Counted from the stretch's first letter, positions 13,736 to 22,474 are shown. The stretch is 64,000 nt of DNA from Planotetraspora sp. A-T 1434 (GCF_025420585.1 NZ_JAOEGB010000033.1:1-64000), one strand, 5' to 3'. A program made the numbers and translations. The notes: generated by a model from the sequence alone, not told the origin.

Positions 13736-14392
13736 TCACACCGGGCGATGCGCCCCCCGCTGACGGTGGTGTCGCGGAGCGGAATGCCGCGTCCGCGGGC
13801 CGTACACGTTGAACGACTGTGCCACCTGCTGCCCCTTGAGCTGAGGCAGGGACAGCGGGTTTACGGGGGTGGCGGACACGCCGTCGCTGGACATCGGCAC
13901 GAAGACGACATTCGGCGACTCGGGATCGACGACCGGCATCTTGAACTTCTTGGGGCTCCGGCTCTGGATCTTGATCGGCGTCCCCACGGGCGGCTTCGCC
14001 GCCGTCTCCTTGAGCTGGGCGCTCCCCCCTTCCGGGGGAAGCGCCATCTCGTGTGCCCCCATCTCGGGCGCCATCTCCGGCGCCGTCTCCGGCACCGTCT
14101 CCGGCGCCGTCTCCGGGGCGCCCTGCTGAGCCCCCTTCTCCGGGGCTCCCTCAGGAACCGAGGACGAGCCGGCGGGCTTGTCCGGCTTCGAGCCGTCGCT
14201 CACCTGCACGGGCAGGGTGACGAGCTGGTGCCCGGCCGGCCGCGTCTGGGCCTTCTCGTAGTCGTCGACCGCCTTTCTGGCCTTCTCGATCTTGGCGGCG
14301 ACGCTCTTCGGCACCGTCGGCGCCGGGTCGGCGGGCCTGGCCGCCGGTCCGGCCAGGAGCGCGGCGGCGAAAACGGCAGTACAGATTGGCAT
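13736..14392 (-). CDS. Secreted hypothetical protein with proline/glutamate repeats
   Basis: Function not recognised. The 218-residue product has a short signal peptide (MPICTAVFAAALLAGPAARP), a charged helix (KSVAAKIEKARKAVDDYEKA) and a P/E-rich stretch of xPET/xPEM repeats (about 80-110). The C-terminus is basic (RHHRQRG). GGGGAG lies four bases before the ATG. The 3-base composition is compatible with coding, but the opposite strand is also open here. It is best treated as a probable exported actinobacterial protein of no known family. Confidence 0.55.
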   Translation of the reverse strand: MPICTAVFAAALLAGPAARPADPAPTVPKSVAAKIEKARKAVDDYEKAQTRPAGHQLVTLPVQVSDGSKPDKPAGSSSVPEGAPEKGAQQGAPETAPETVPETAPEMAPEMGAHEMALPPEGGSAQLKETAAKPPVGTPIKIQSRSPKKFKMPVVDPESPNVVFVPMSSDGVSATPVNPLSLPQLKGQQVAQSFNVYGPRTRHSAPRHHRQRGAHRPV

Positions 14393-14487
14393 GATGCTCC
14401 CCCGAGGTCATGGACCGTACGAGGAAGACGGTAAGCGTCCCATGCCGGTGTGATCACGCACCTGGCGGCCAATGTCCGGTCAAACGG

Positions 14488-15555
14488 TCAGCCGACCTCG
14501 ATATTGGTCACTCCGACTGTGGCGCCGACGACGAAGTTGCCCTGCCGGACCACGTTCGGGTGCGCCGCGCACTGAGGCTGGTTGGTGATGTAGAAGGCGT
14601 AGCTGCCGACCCCACCCAGGTCGGAGTAGTTCCCGGTGAAGACGTTGCCGCAGCCGTAGCCCTGGCCGTACTGCTCGTGGGTCTCGTATCCGTTGGCGAA
14701 GACCGATCCCGGCGTGGCGCTGTAGCTGCCGCGGTTGCCGGTGATCTCGTAGAAGCTGCCCTTGATGTCGAGCCAGCTGTCCGCCGAGTTCTCGCCGCTC
14801 AGGCCGCGCCCGTCGAAGACGTTGCCGATGACCGAGCCGGAGACCGTCCCCTCCTTGATGTCGATGTGCTCGGCCGCGATCCCTGGGCCGAACCGGTTGC
14901 CGATCACCCGGACGCGGTCGCTCCGGTCGGGCGTGCCCGCGCCCGCCTCGCCGTAACAGCGCCAGTTGCCGAACGCCGAGCCGATGTAGACGCCCTCACC
15001 GATCCCGGGCTTCTCGACGCCGGTGTCGTAGATCCGGGAGCCGATGATCGCGCTGTCGGTGGTGGACGCCCGGAAGTGGACGCCCTCCTCCTGGATGTCG
15101 TAGACGGTGACCCCACTGATGATCACGTCGGTCGAGCGGTCGACCACGATGCCCTTCTTGGAGTGGGCGATCGTGATCCCCTGGACCCGCCAGTGGCTGG
15201 CGCCGTACAGCCAGAGACCGTACGCCGAGTGCGCCCCGGGAGCGGGACAGGGCAGCGACGTCTGTTCGAACCAGTCGTTGACCAGCACCGCCTTCGCGGA
15301 GCCGCGCAGGGTGATGGGGGCCTCGGCGGTGCCCGGCACCGTGGCGACCGTCTCACCCCGGTACTCCCCGTCGGCGAGCTGGATGACGTCGCCGGGCTGC
15401 GCCGTCCGCACCGCCTCCGCGAGCTCGGCCGAGGTGGCGACCGGGACAAGACGGGACGGCCTGGCCTGGGCGGCGGCCGGGACCGCGGCGGCGACCAGGA
15501 CGGCCGCGGTCATGAAGCTCACGGCTAAGCCGCCCAACCGGGGGAAACGGCGCAT
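14488..15555 (-). CDS. Secreted right-handed parallel beta-helix protein
   Basis: Exported protein of about 355 residues. The start at 15555 has GAGGGG seven bases upstream; a GTG at 15570 in the same frame is less likely because it would include that site. After a signal peptide (LAVSFMTAAVLVAAAVPAAAQA), the body shows short beta-strand ladders typical of pectate-lyase-like helices. Examples are VIQLADGEYRGE, ITLRGSAKAVLVND, KGIVVDRSTDVIISGVTVYD, DSAIIGSRIYDTG, DRVRVIGNRFG and EHIDIKEGTVSGSVIGNVFDG. It probably binds or cleaves a polysaccharide outside the cell. The catalytic residues cannot be assigned from sequence alone. Confidence 0.82.
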   Translation of the reverse strand: MRRFPRLGGLAVSFMTAAVLVAAAVPAAAQARPSRLVPVATSAELAEAVRTAQPGDVIQLADGEYRGETVATVPGTAEAPITLRGSAKAVLVNDWFEQTSLPCPAPGAHSAYGLWLYGASHWRVQGITIAHSKKGIVVDRSTDVIISGVTVYDIQEEGVHFRASTTDSAIIGSRIYDTGVEKPGIGEGVYIGSAFGNWRCYGEAGAGTPDRSDRVRVIGNRFGPGIAAEHIDIKEGTVSGSVIGNVFDGRGLSGENSADSWLDIKGSFYEITGNRGSYSATPGSVFANGYETHEQYGQGYGCGNVFTGNYSDLGGVGSYAFYITNQPQCAAHPNVVRQGNFVVGATVGVTNIEVG

Positions 15556-15762
15556 GATAAAACCCCTCACTATTCACATGTATGAATGACAGTCAGGATG
15601 CTGAACAGCCGTAAATGTAAGAATGCTTAACGAAAGTGTCAAGGGATCCGCGGCGGCCACGGCTCCCGCGCCGGGGCGGCACCTCCGCCAGAGGGATCGC
15701 CCCAGGTCAGGCATAGGCTGCTGTAGACACCCAGTTCTGTCACCCGACGGAGGTGAGACAGA

Positions 15763-16110
15763 ATGGACGATTTCCGGGTTTCCATAGCACTGCGCCACCC
15801 GTTCGCGATCATCGCGGTGGCCGGAGAGCTCGACATCGCCACCATCGACCAGTTCCGGACACAGGTGGAGGCGCTACTCGCCCAGGAGATCCCACGGCTG
15901 GTGTTCGACCTGTCCCGGCTCCGCTTCATCGACAGCGGCGGGATGCAGGTCATCTTCGAGGCCTACCACCATCTGGGGCGGGGCGACCATGTCTCCGTCT
16001 GCGGGCTGACGCCCATCGTGCGGAAGGTGTTCGACGTCCTCGGACTGGCCGGCCAGATCGCCATCTACCCCACCTGCGAGGACGCCCTCTCTCACCCGGT
16101 CCAGGGGTGA
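15763..16110 (+). CDS. STAS-domain anti-sigma factor antagonist
   Basis: 115-residue single-domain STAS protein of the SpoIIAA/RsbV type. It carries AVAGELDIATIDQFRTQVEALL and the phosphorylation loop FIDSGGMQ with Ser58. When dephosphorylated, such proteins bind an anti-sigma kinase and free its sigma factor. GGAGGTGA at 15749-15756 is a near-consensus ribosome site. No partner kinase or sigma gene is adjacent, so the partner must be elsewhere. The gene starts about 200 bases from the divergent beta-helix gene. Confidence 0.92.
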   Translation: MDDFRVSIALRHPFAIIAVAGELDIATIDQFRTQVEALLAQEIPRLVFDLSRLRFIDSGGMQVIFEAYHHLGRGDHVSVCGLTPIVRKVFDVLGLAGQIAIYPTCEDALSHPVQG

Positions 16111-16280
16111 TTCGATCGCGGGCGGCGAGCTGGCAGCGCCCTATTACCCGTAATGACCGGAAGATCTGCTACCCGGACATATCGGTCTCACACCTCGATG
16201 TAGCCGATTTCGCCTTGCCCGGGCCTCTGTCCCGTCTATCGTGAGGTGCATACCACCGCACGACGCCCCCGGGGAGACCT

Positions 16281-16583
16281 GTGTCCGATCAACATTGGCC
16301 TGCACGGATCCGTTCCGAGTTCGCCCAGTGGGTCCTCGACCTGCGCGCCCAGCATCCCGGGATCGGCGCCTCCCTCGACCAGCACGCCGCCGCCGTACGG
16401 CAGGCAATCCGGGCACTGGGCGAGCGCGTCAGCCCGGTGTCGCTGCTCGCCTACCTGATCGGCTACTGGGACGGCGCCCACGAGAAGGGGTGGCGGGCGC
16501 CGCAGCCGGGACAGCCCCTCGACTTCGCCGCCCTCCGGCTGAGCGCGGTCTGCCTCATGCTCGAGTCCGTCCCCGCTGCCTGA
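16281..16583 (+). CDS. Small hypothetical protein, first member of a duplicated pair
   Basis: Family not recognised. The 100-residue soluble protein (GTG start) contains [34 protein letters not shown] and FAALRLSAVCLMLES. A clear paralogue lies at 43506-43814, sharing [11 protein letters not shown], a YLLGF/YLIGY helix, an E-x-GW turn and the closing [12 protein letters not shown] block. Both copies sit immediately upstream of, and converge on, a paralogous membrane-helix gene. A functional pairing of the two proteins is inferred from this. The upstream in-frame ATG at 16246 is less likely because the paralogue has no matching extension. Confidence 0.72.
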   Translation: MSDQHWPARIRSEFAQWVLDLRAQHPGIGASLDQHAAAVRQAIRALGERVSPVSLLAYLIGYWDGAHEKGWRAPQPGQPLDFAALRLSAVCLMLESVPAA

Positions 16584-16603
16584 CTTCCGTCCGCCGACGC
16601 GGG

Positions 16604-16633
16604 AAGGGGCACCCGCTAAAGCGGGCGCCCCTT
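16604..16633. terminator. Bidirectional hairpin between convergent genes
   Basis: AAGGGGCACCCGC, loop TAAA, GCGGGCGCCCCTT. The 13-bp stem has one mismatch and lies between stops at 16583 and 16646. On either strand the stem ends in TT. Confidence 0.8.
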
Positions 16634-16645
16634 GTCCATCTCTGC

Positions 16646-17491
16646 TCAGACCTGCGTAGACGACGGCGGCTCCTGCGGCGGCGTCGGCCAGGACGACGTC
16701 GCGCGCGGGTCCGGCTCGCCGGTGGCCGGGGCCGAGGGCGCCGTGGCGGTCACCCGCGGCACCCGCGCGGTCTCCATGGCGTCGGCGCGCCCGCGGTCGT
16801 AGGCCGCCGCCTGGGTGCGGATGGCGTCGGTCTCGGCCTCGGCCCGGTCCAGCCACCGCGCCCAGCGCTGCTGCATCGGCCGGACGAGACCACCGCCAAC
16901 GCCCACGATGAGGATGCCGGCGACCGCCGCGAGGAAGGCGATCAGCACCGGCGTGGTCACCGTGGTCGCCACCTCGATCTGGTTGAGGGCGGCGATGACG
17001 CCCAGGCCGATGATGAAGACCGAGGCGACAGTGGCCAGCGTCCGGCCGTACGGCAGGCCGCCGAGGGCGCCGCTGATGACGTCCTTGACGGCGCGCGCGA
17101 TGGCCGTGGCCACCACGATGATGACGATCGCGACGGCCGCCTTCGGCAGCCACGCCACCACACCTGCGAGCAGGGTGCTGACCGGGTTCGGCCCGAAGAC
17201 CGAGAACGCGATCTGCAGCGTGATCAGCAGGACGGCGTAGTAGATGAGCTTCGCGATCAGGTCGGAGGCGTCATAGCGGCTGTGCTGGAGCGTGCGCCCG
17301 ATGCCGCCGCGTTCGACCCAGCGGTCGAACCCGACCCGTTCGAGGATGGCGTTGACCGCCTTCAGCAGCGCTTTGGCGACCAGCCATCCCACAACGAGGA
17401 TGACGACGAATGCGAGGAATTTGGGGACGAAGGTGACGACCGACGACCAAGCGTCGGCCACCCCTCTGCCCCAATCGACCGGAGCGGCCAT
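16646..17491 (-). CDS. Conserved TM-helix membrane protein (CmpX / MscS-associated helix type), copy 1
   Basis: Integral membrane protein of 281 residues. It has about five helices: FVPKFLAFVVILVVGWLVAK, LIYYAVLLITLQIAFSVF, the long LLAGVVAWLPKAAVAIVIIV stretch, LATVASVFIIGLGVIAALNQ and TTPVLIAFLAAVAGILIVGV. The conserved-TM-helix repeats (FDRxVERxGxGRxLxxSRYD) are those found in small mechanosensitive-channel-related proteins. A cytoplasmic tail (RPMQQRWARWLDRAEAE) follows. The chosen ATG at 17491 has GAGGAGG ten bases upstream. The paralogue at 43898-44665 is nearly collinear. A role as a small-conductance channel is inference. Confidence 0.85.
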   Translation of the reverse strand: MAAPVDWGRGVADAWSSVVTFVPKFLAFVVILVVGWLVAKALLKAVNAILERVGFDRWVERGGIGRTLQHSRYDASDLIAKLIYYAVLLITLQIAFSVFGPNPVSTLLAGVVAWLPKAAVAIVIIVVATAIARAVKDVISGALGGLPYGRTLATVASVFIIGLGVIAALNQIEVATTVTTPVLIAFLAAVAGILIVGVGGGLVRPMQQRWARWLDRAEAETDAIRTQAAAYDRGRADAMETARVPRVTATAPSAPATGEPDPRATSSWPTPPQEPPSSTQV

Positions 17492-18005
17492 AGGGGGTGG
17501 TCCTCCTCGGTTGGTTCTTCCACCGGCCCGCCGGCTGGCGGCGGCGTTCTCCGACCCGGCTACCCGATCGATCGAATTCCATACCCGAATCCTTTTCAGC
17601 GGCATATCGGCGGATGCGCATAATCGCAGGCCAGTTACGGAAAGCCCGCTGACCGAAAAGTTTCAAATCGCTTGATGTCGCGGGCCAAGTAGACATGCGA
17701 AGACCGTGCGGCGGGTGCCGCCGGCTCCCGATCCTCCTCCGTGCGGTGGTCCTACCTATCGATCCGGCTGTGCCGTACGAACGACTGGGGGCAGGCCTCG
17801 CGGACCCGGCAGGACAGGCCGGATGAGCCGCACAGACCCCGCAGGGAGAAGTGATGCCGGTCATTCTCGGCCAAAGAACCGCGAACCATGCGCGGTGACG
17901 GTCTGGACGAAGGGTCTTGACCGGAGTCGTCGGCGTTGTAATCATCGGATCTCTGTACTGGCAGACTTGCTGCCGCTCATCCCCCGGTCAGCTCTCTGAG
18001 AGACG
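17492..18005 (+). promoter_or_regulatory. Intergenic region with possible promoter for the fucosidase-like gene
   Basis: No credible gene is seen in these 514 bases. TTGACC at 17917-17922 and TAATCA at 17939-17944 are 16 bases apart and could form a vegetative-type promoter. This leaves a 60-base leader before the ATG at 18006. The assignment is weak because TAATCA is a poor -10 hexamer. Confidence 0.3.
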
Positions 18006-20996
18006 ATGTCCATGCGATTTGCCCTGCGATTTGCCATGCGATTTGCCATGCGATTCGGACTGCGACGCCGTGCCCGGCGCCTAACATCGCATCCCCGGCC
18101 GCGCGGATGGCGCGCGCTGGGCGCCGCCCTGGCCGCGTCGGCGATCCTCACCGGAGCCCTGCCCGCCACGGCCGAGGTTGAGCATCCCCGGCAGCAGTGG
18201 CTGCGCAACTCCACGGCGGGCCTGTTCCTGCACTGGGGCATGTTCACCGCGCCGAAACACCTCGACTGCGCGCAGTGGGAGCATGACGTCACCGAGGGCG
18301 GATGGACCCCGGACTACTGGGTCGACGAGGCCAACAAGCTCGGCGCGTCGTACATCGTGCTGGCGACCTTCCACAGCCGCCTGGGCTACGCCCGGCCGTG
18401 GCCGTCCAAGATCCCGGGGAGCTGCTCCACGAAGCGCGACTTCCTCGGGGAGCTGGTGCAGGCCGGAAAGGCCAAGGGCGTCCACGTCATCCTGTACATG
18501 ACCGACGACCCCCAGTGGCACAACGAGCAGGGCATCGAGACCCTCGACTCGGCCGCCTACTCGGCGTACAAGGGCAAGCAGGTCGATCTGACCACCCGCC
18601 CCGGCTTCGGCATGTTCAGCTATGACCTGTTCTTCGAGGTGATGGAGAACTACCCCGACCTGTCGGGGTTCTGGATCGACAACGACAACGAGTACTGGGA
18701 GCAGAACCACCTCTACGAGCAGATCCGCGAGAAGCGGCCGTCCTGGTTGCTGAGCAACAACAACGAGGACACCCCGATCATGGACACGGTCAGCAACGAG
18801 CAGAAGACCGGCATGACGCCGTCCTATGACTACCCGCAGGCCGCGTTCACGCCGCTGCCCCGGCTCACCGAGGCCGACTACAAGCTGCCCACCGTCGGCG
18901 ACTGGTGGTACAGCGGCGGCGACTCACCCGTGGACTTCCGCCTCAGCACCGGCCGCTACGTCACCAACGCGGGCTCGTCCATGAAGTCGCTGATGGCCGA
19001 GACGCCGATGGTGAACGGCAAGTTCCCCCCGAGCCAGGAGAAGTTCAACGCGTTCATGGCCGGGTGGGTGCCGCCGATCAAGTCCTCGCTCCAGGGCACC
19101 GAGGGCGGCGGCTACATGTACGGCGGCATGCAGCCGGGCTTCTGGAACGACGGCGCCCACGGGGTCGTCACCGTCGAGCCGGGCGCCAAGACGCAGTACG
19201 TCCACGTGGTGACCCCGCCGACCACCAACCTGGTCCGACTGCGCGACAACGGTTACCAGGTGACGGGGGTGACCGACCTGCGGACGGGCGAGCGCATGCG
19301 GTTCAGCCAGTCCGGCGGATACCTGACCATCCTCGACATCACCAAGTGGGACACCTACGACACGGTCTTCAAGGTCGAGACCGCCGGCCAGCGGGGCTTC
19401 CTGACCGGCCTCAAGGCCACGGCGTCGGCCTCTCGTGAAGGCCACCCGGCGGGCAACCTGGTCGACGGGAGCTTCGAGAACTACTGGGACAGCGACGCGA
19501 CCCTGCCGGTCTCGGTCACCCTCGACCTCGGCAGGCCGAAGACGGCGACGTTCCTCGCGGTCAACCAGCACGAGTGGTCGCCGACGTACGCGCGGGACAC
19601 GTTCGGCCGGCCCGAGGACTCCGCCCGCATCAAGGACTACCGCGTCTACGTCAGCGACGACGGCAGGCACTGGGGGCAGCCCGTCCGCTCCGGCGCGATG
19701 CGGAGCGCGCGGGGCGTCCAATTCGTCGACATCGGGCGGCAGCACGCGCGCTACATCCGGCTGGAGGTCCTGAACACCTGGGCCGGTCAGCAGGCTCCGA
19801 TCTTCTACAAGCAGCTCCAGATCGACGAGATCAAGGCCGGTTACGACTACCCGGTGTCGCCGGGCACCGCGGTGCCGCTGGAGGCCGAGTCGTGGCGGAA
19901 CGCCCGCGACGGCCGGGTCCACCCCGACCGGTGCGCGGCCTGCTCCGGCACGCAGCAGGTCACCGGGTTCGGCGGCGGGACCCGCAACGCGCTGACCTAC
20001 CGCGATGTGACGGTCGCGCAGGCCGGTGACTACCGGCTCCAGCTCGACTACACCGCCGCCGCGGACACCTCGCTGTCGGTGAGCGTCAACGGCGCCGCGC
20101 CGGTCGACGTGGCGGTCGCGGGGGGCAACCCGGACGTCCCCGCCTCCACGGCGATCCCCGTACCGCTGCGCGCGGGCGCCAACACGATCACGGTCTTCAG
20201 CACGGCGGCCCGGGGGCCGGGGCTCGACCGCATCGCGGTCGCGCCGCTCCCGCCGGCATCGTACGTGCCGAAGACGACGTTGACCGTCGACCCGGCGGGG
20301 TTGCAGTGGGTCAGCGCCGGCCAGCAGTCGCTCAAGGTGTCGGCGACCCTGCGGCTCGACGCCGACGACACGATCGACCAGGTCAAGCTGGCCCCTGTGG
20401 TCCCGGCGGGCTGGACGGTCGACGGCCCGGCCGTGACGGCGGCCTCCCTGCGGCTCGGGCAGACGCTGTCGGGCTCGTGGACCGTCACCTCGCCGCCCGG
20501 CCAGAACGTCACCTCGACCGACATCCCGATCACGGCGTCGTTCCAGACGCTCGGCCGGCCCGCCCAGGTCACCAAGCAGCTCGGCGTACGACCGCGGCCG
20601 GCCGACCGGGTGTTCATGCGGGAGGCCGAGGACTCGCGCAACAAGATCGGCAGTGCGGGCCTCACCAGCTGCGGCAAGTGCTCGGGCGGCCAGAAGGTCC
20701 GCAACATCGGCGGCAGCCCGGACGCCTACGTGCTGTTCGAGAACGTCGCCGTGGACACCGCCGGTCAGTACACGCTGTACATCGACTACACCGTCAACGG
20801 CCCCAGGTCGTATTTCGTCAGCGTCAACGGCGGCGCCCCGGTCGAGGTGAAGGTGGACGGCCAGGGCAACGCCACCCCGCAGACGGCGTCCATCCCGGTG
20901 ACGCTCACGGCGGGCGCCAACACCGTGAAGATCTACAACAACGCGGAGGGGGCCCCCGACCTCGACCGGTTGTCGATCGGACAGGCCACGGGCTGA
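18006..20996 (+). CDS. Secreted GH29-like alpha-L-fucosidase family glycosidase with F5/8C and two CBM modules
   Basis: Extracellular glycosidase of 996 residues. A long basic n-region made of MRFA repeats precedes the signal core (ALAASAILTGALPATAEV). The catalytic barrel (about 65-450) has TAGLFLHWGMFTAPKH, LGASYIVLATFHSRLGY and LSGFWIDNDNEYW, where the Asp corresponds in position to the GH29 nucleophile. Next come a discoidin F5/8C domain (about 465-615), a CBM6/35-like module (625-745), an Ig-like spacer (755-860) and a second CBM6/35-like module (868-995). Both CBMs start with a CxxCSG motif (RCAACSG, SCGKCSG). The substrate is uncertain: the barrel is divergent and could hydrolyse another deoxy-sugar glycoside. 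A hairpin terminator follows. Confidence 0.82.
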   Translation: MSMRFALRFAMRFAMRFGLRRRARRLTSHPRPRGWRALGAALAASAILTGALPATAEVEHPRQQWLRNSTAGLFLHWGMFTAPKHLDCAQWEHDVTEGGWTPDYWVDEANKLGASYIVLATFHSRLGYARPWPSKIPGSCSTKRDFLGELVQAGKAKGVHVILYMTDDPQWHNEQGIETLDSAAYSAYKGKQVDLTTRPGFGMFSYDLFFEVMENYPDLSGFWIDNDNEYWEQNHLYEQIREKRPSWLLSNNNEDTPIMDTVSNEQKTGMTPSYDYPQAAFTPLPRLTEADYKLPTVGDWWYSGGDSPVDFRLSTGRYVTNAGSSMKSLMAETPMVNGKFPPSQEKFNAFMAGWVPPIKSSLQGTEGGGYMYGGMQPGFWNDGAHGVVTVEPGAKTQYVHVVTPPTTNLVRLRDNGYQVTGVTDLRTGERMRFSQSGGYLTILDITKWDTYDTVFKVETAGQRGFLTGLKATASASREGHPAGNLVDGSFENYWDSDATLPVSVTLDLGRPKTATFLAVNQHEWSPTYARDTFGRPEDSARIKDYRVYVSDDGRHWGQPVRSGAMRSARGVQFVDIGRQHARYIRLEVLNTWAGQQAPIFYKQLQIDEIKAGYDYPVSPGTAVPLEAESWRNARDGRVHPDRCAACSGTQQVTGFGGGTRNALTYRDVTVAQAGDYRLQLDYTAAADTSLSVSVNGAAPVDVAVAGGNPDVPASTAIPVPLRAGANTITVFSTAARGPGLDRIAVAPLPPASYVPKTTLTVDPAGLQWVSAGQQSLKVSATLRLDADDTIDQVKLAPVVPAGWTVDGPAVTAASLRLGQTLSGSWTVTSPPGQNVTSTDIPITASFQTLGRPAQVTKQLGVRPRPADRVFMREAEDSRNKIGSAGLTSCGKCSGGQKVRNIGGSPDAYVLFENVAVDTAGQYTLYIDYTVNGPRSYFVSVNGGAPVEVKVDGQGNATPQTASIPVTLTAGANTVKIYNNAEGAPDLDRLSIGQATG
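18012..18059 (+). repeat. 12-bp tandem repeat encoding the signal-peptide n-region
   Basis: Four units of ATGCGATTTGCC (with CTG and TTCGGA variants) encode MRFA-LRFA-MRFA-MRFG. Three units carry an in-frame ATG, so initiation could occur at several of them. The repeat enlarges the basic n-region of the export signal. Confidence 0.85.
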
Positions 20997-21026
20997 CAAG
21001 GCACGGGCTGACGGAGACCGGAGCTA

Positions 21027-21052
21027 CCGGGACGGCGTGATCGTCGTCCCGG
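21027..21052 (+). terminator. Hairpin after the fucosidase-like gene
   Basis: CCGGGACG, 10-base loop, CGTCCCGG, followed by TTTCC. It starts 31 bases past the stop. Confidence 0.72.
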
Positions 21053-21118
21053 TTTCCGGCAGAACGGCCGTCGCGCCGCCCGGCGATCCGATCGCGGCGG
21101 CCTGCCCCCACCGTCGCC

Positions 21119-21385
21119 GTGATCATGCAGGGTTTCCCGGGAAGCCCGGGGACGTGCGGTTCCCCGGGTCGTGATCATGCATGGACTCCGCCGTACGCGG
21201 TCTGATCAGCACCGAAACAGTTTGCGATCATGCAGTGTCTGTCCGTCGGGCGCACTCTCGTCATGCATGATCGCGCCGCGCAAAGCGCCAGGTTCGACGA
21301 TGCCTGCGGGAACACGTGCATGATCACGTCGCAGAAAGCGCCAGGTAGGACGGTGCCTGCGGGAACACGTGCATGATCACGCGGC
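21119..21385. repeat. Array of six helically phased GATCATGCA motifs (three direct, three inverted)
   Basis: The 9-mer GATCATGCA occurs in forward orientation with GATC at 21121, 21173 and 21226. It occurs inverted (TGCATGATC) with GATC at 21269, 21322 and 21375. Centre spacings are 52, 53, 43, 53 and 53 bases, close to 5 or 4 helical turns of 10.5 bp. The inverted half also forms a true 53-base tandem repeat (21265-21317, 21318-21370, partial to 21385). Most copies extend to CGTGATCATGCA. No gene is visible here. The array lies between the fucosidase terminator and a secreted hydrolase gene. It could be a multi-site operator, a nucleoid or replication protein array, or a mobile-element remnant. 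Confidence 0.85.
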
Positions 21386-21589
21386 AAGGTTGGGCCGGAA
21401 GGGGCCCACACCTTCTTCCCTGAATCCGGGCCCGGCCGCTTCTTCGGTCATCCGACGCAATCCCGCAGCTCTCAGTCGGATGACGGATGTGTCCGATTCG
21501 GGCGAAGACCTACCGTGATCTCTCGTTGGCGCCGCCCGGAGCGGCGCGTCTCCCCCACCTCGGCCTGCACGGCCGGACGAGAGGAACCC

Positions 21590-22474
21590 ATGTCAACCGG
21601 AACTCTTCGCCCCATCGCGACGCGGTGGAAGCGCCTTGTCCCGATCGCCGCGGCCGCCGTGCTGACGTTCGCGATGGCGGGCGCCGCCTCCACGGCGCAC
21701 GCGGCCACGGGCAAGATCGAGGCCACGGGCAAGACCAGGGCGAGGGCCGCGAAACCGACGATCGTGTTCGTGCACGGCGCCTTCGCCGACTCGAGCGGCT
21801 GGAACGCGGAGGTCGCCAAACTGCGGAGCCTCGGCTATCCGGTGATCGCCGCGCCGAACCCGCTGCGCGGCCTGACCGGCGACGCCGACTACGTCCGCTC
21901 GATCCTGCAGACCCTCAGCGGCCCGATCGTGCTGGTCGGGCACTCCTACGGCGGCGCGGTGATCACCAACGCGGCTCGCGGCGTGGCCAACGTCAAGGCG
22001 CTCGTCTACGTCGGCGCCTTCATCCCCGACAAGGACGAGACCGTCGGCAATGTGCTGGACCCGCAGAAGTACCCCGGCTCTCTGATCGGACCCGACACGA
22101 CGATCGGCCGGCCGTTCCCGAACGCCGCCGCGCCGAACGGCGTGGACGTCGACGTCTACATCAAGCCCGAGAGCTTCCGGCCGGTCTTCGCCGGTGACGT
22201 GGCGGCGGGCACGGCTGCCCTGATGGCCGCGACCCAGCGGCCGCTGGCGCTCAGCGCCAACAACGACCCGTCCGGTGAGCCCGCGTGGAAGACGCTGCCG
22301 AGCTGGGATCTGATCACGCTCGCCGACAACGCCATCCCTCCGGCCGGTCAGCGGTTCATGGCGGAGCGCGCGCACGCCCATATCCGGACCGTGGACTCCT
22401 CGCACGCCGTGATGGTGTCGCACCCTGGAGCTGTGGTCGGGATCGTGCTCGACGCCGTCAGCCACGTCAGCTGA
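21590..22474 (+). CDS. Secreted alpha/beta hydrolase
   Basis: Exported hydrolase of 294 residues. The start at 21590 follows GAGGAA at 21581 and gives a normal signal peptide (KRLVPIAAAAVLTFAMAGAA). The mature part has the oxyanion motif VFVHGAFADSSGW, nucleophile Ser119 in VGHSYGG and a late His in DSSHAVMVSHP. This is the arrangement of the EstC/salicylate-esterase-like group, so an esterase on a small ester is plausible. The substrate is unknown. It opens a four-gene same-strand series (hydrolase, SDR, hydrolase, oxidoreductase), but a hairpin separates it from the SDR gene. Confidence 0.87.
   Translation: MSTGTLRPIATRWKRLVPIAAAAVLTFAMAGAASTAHAATGKIEATGKTRARAAKPTIVFVHGAFADSSGWNAEVAKLRSLGYPVIAAPNPLRGLTGDADYVRSILQTLSGPIVLVGHSYGGAVITNAARGVANVKALVYVGAFIPDKDETVGNVLDPQKYPGSLIGPDTTIGRPFPNAAAPNGVDVDVYIKPESFRPVFAGDVAAGTAALMAATQRPLALSANNDPSGEPAWKTLPSWDLITLADNAIPPAGQRFMAERAHAHIRTVDSSHAVMVSHPGAVVGIVLDAVSHVS

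Noticed and set aside
13703-14434. 243-residue plus-strand frame opposite the secreted hypothetical gene
   Set aside because: Arginine- and histidine-rich without motifs, while the minus frame has a signal peptide and plausible repeats.
17606-18005. Possible gene in the 400-base gap before the fucosidase-like gene
   Set aside because: Frames on both strands are short and arginine/proline-rich with no ribosome site. A minus-strand segment with several cysteines could not be tied to any family.
21119-21385. CRISPR array interpretation of the 53-bp repeats
   Set aside because: Only two and a half true repeats, no constant-repeat/variable-spacer pattern, and no cas genes nearby.
21175-21411. 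78-residue minus-strand frame inside the GATCATGCA array
   Set aside because: Its sequence is produced by the repeats themselves and has no ribosome site or protein-like composition.
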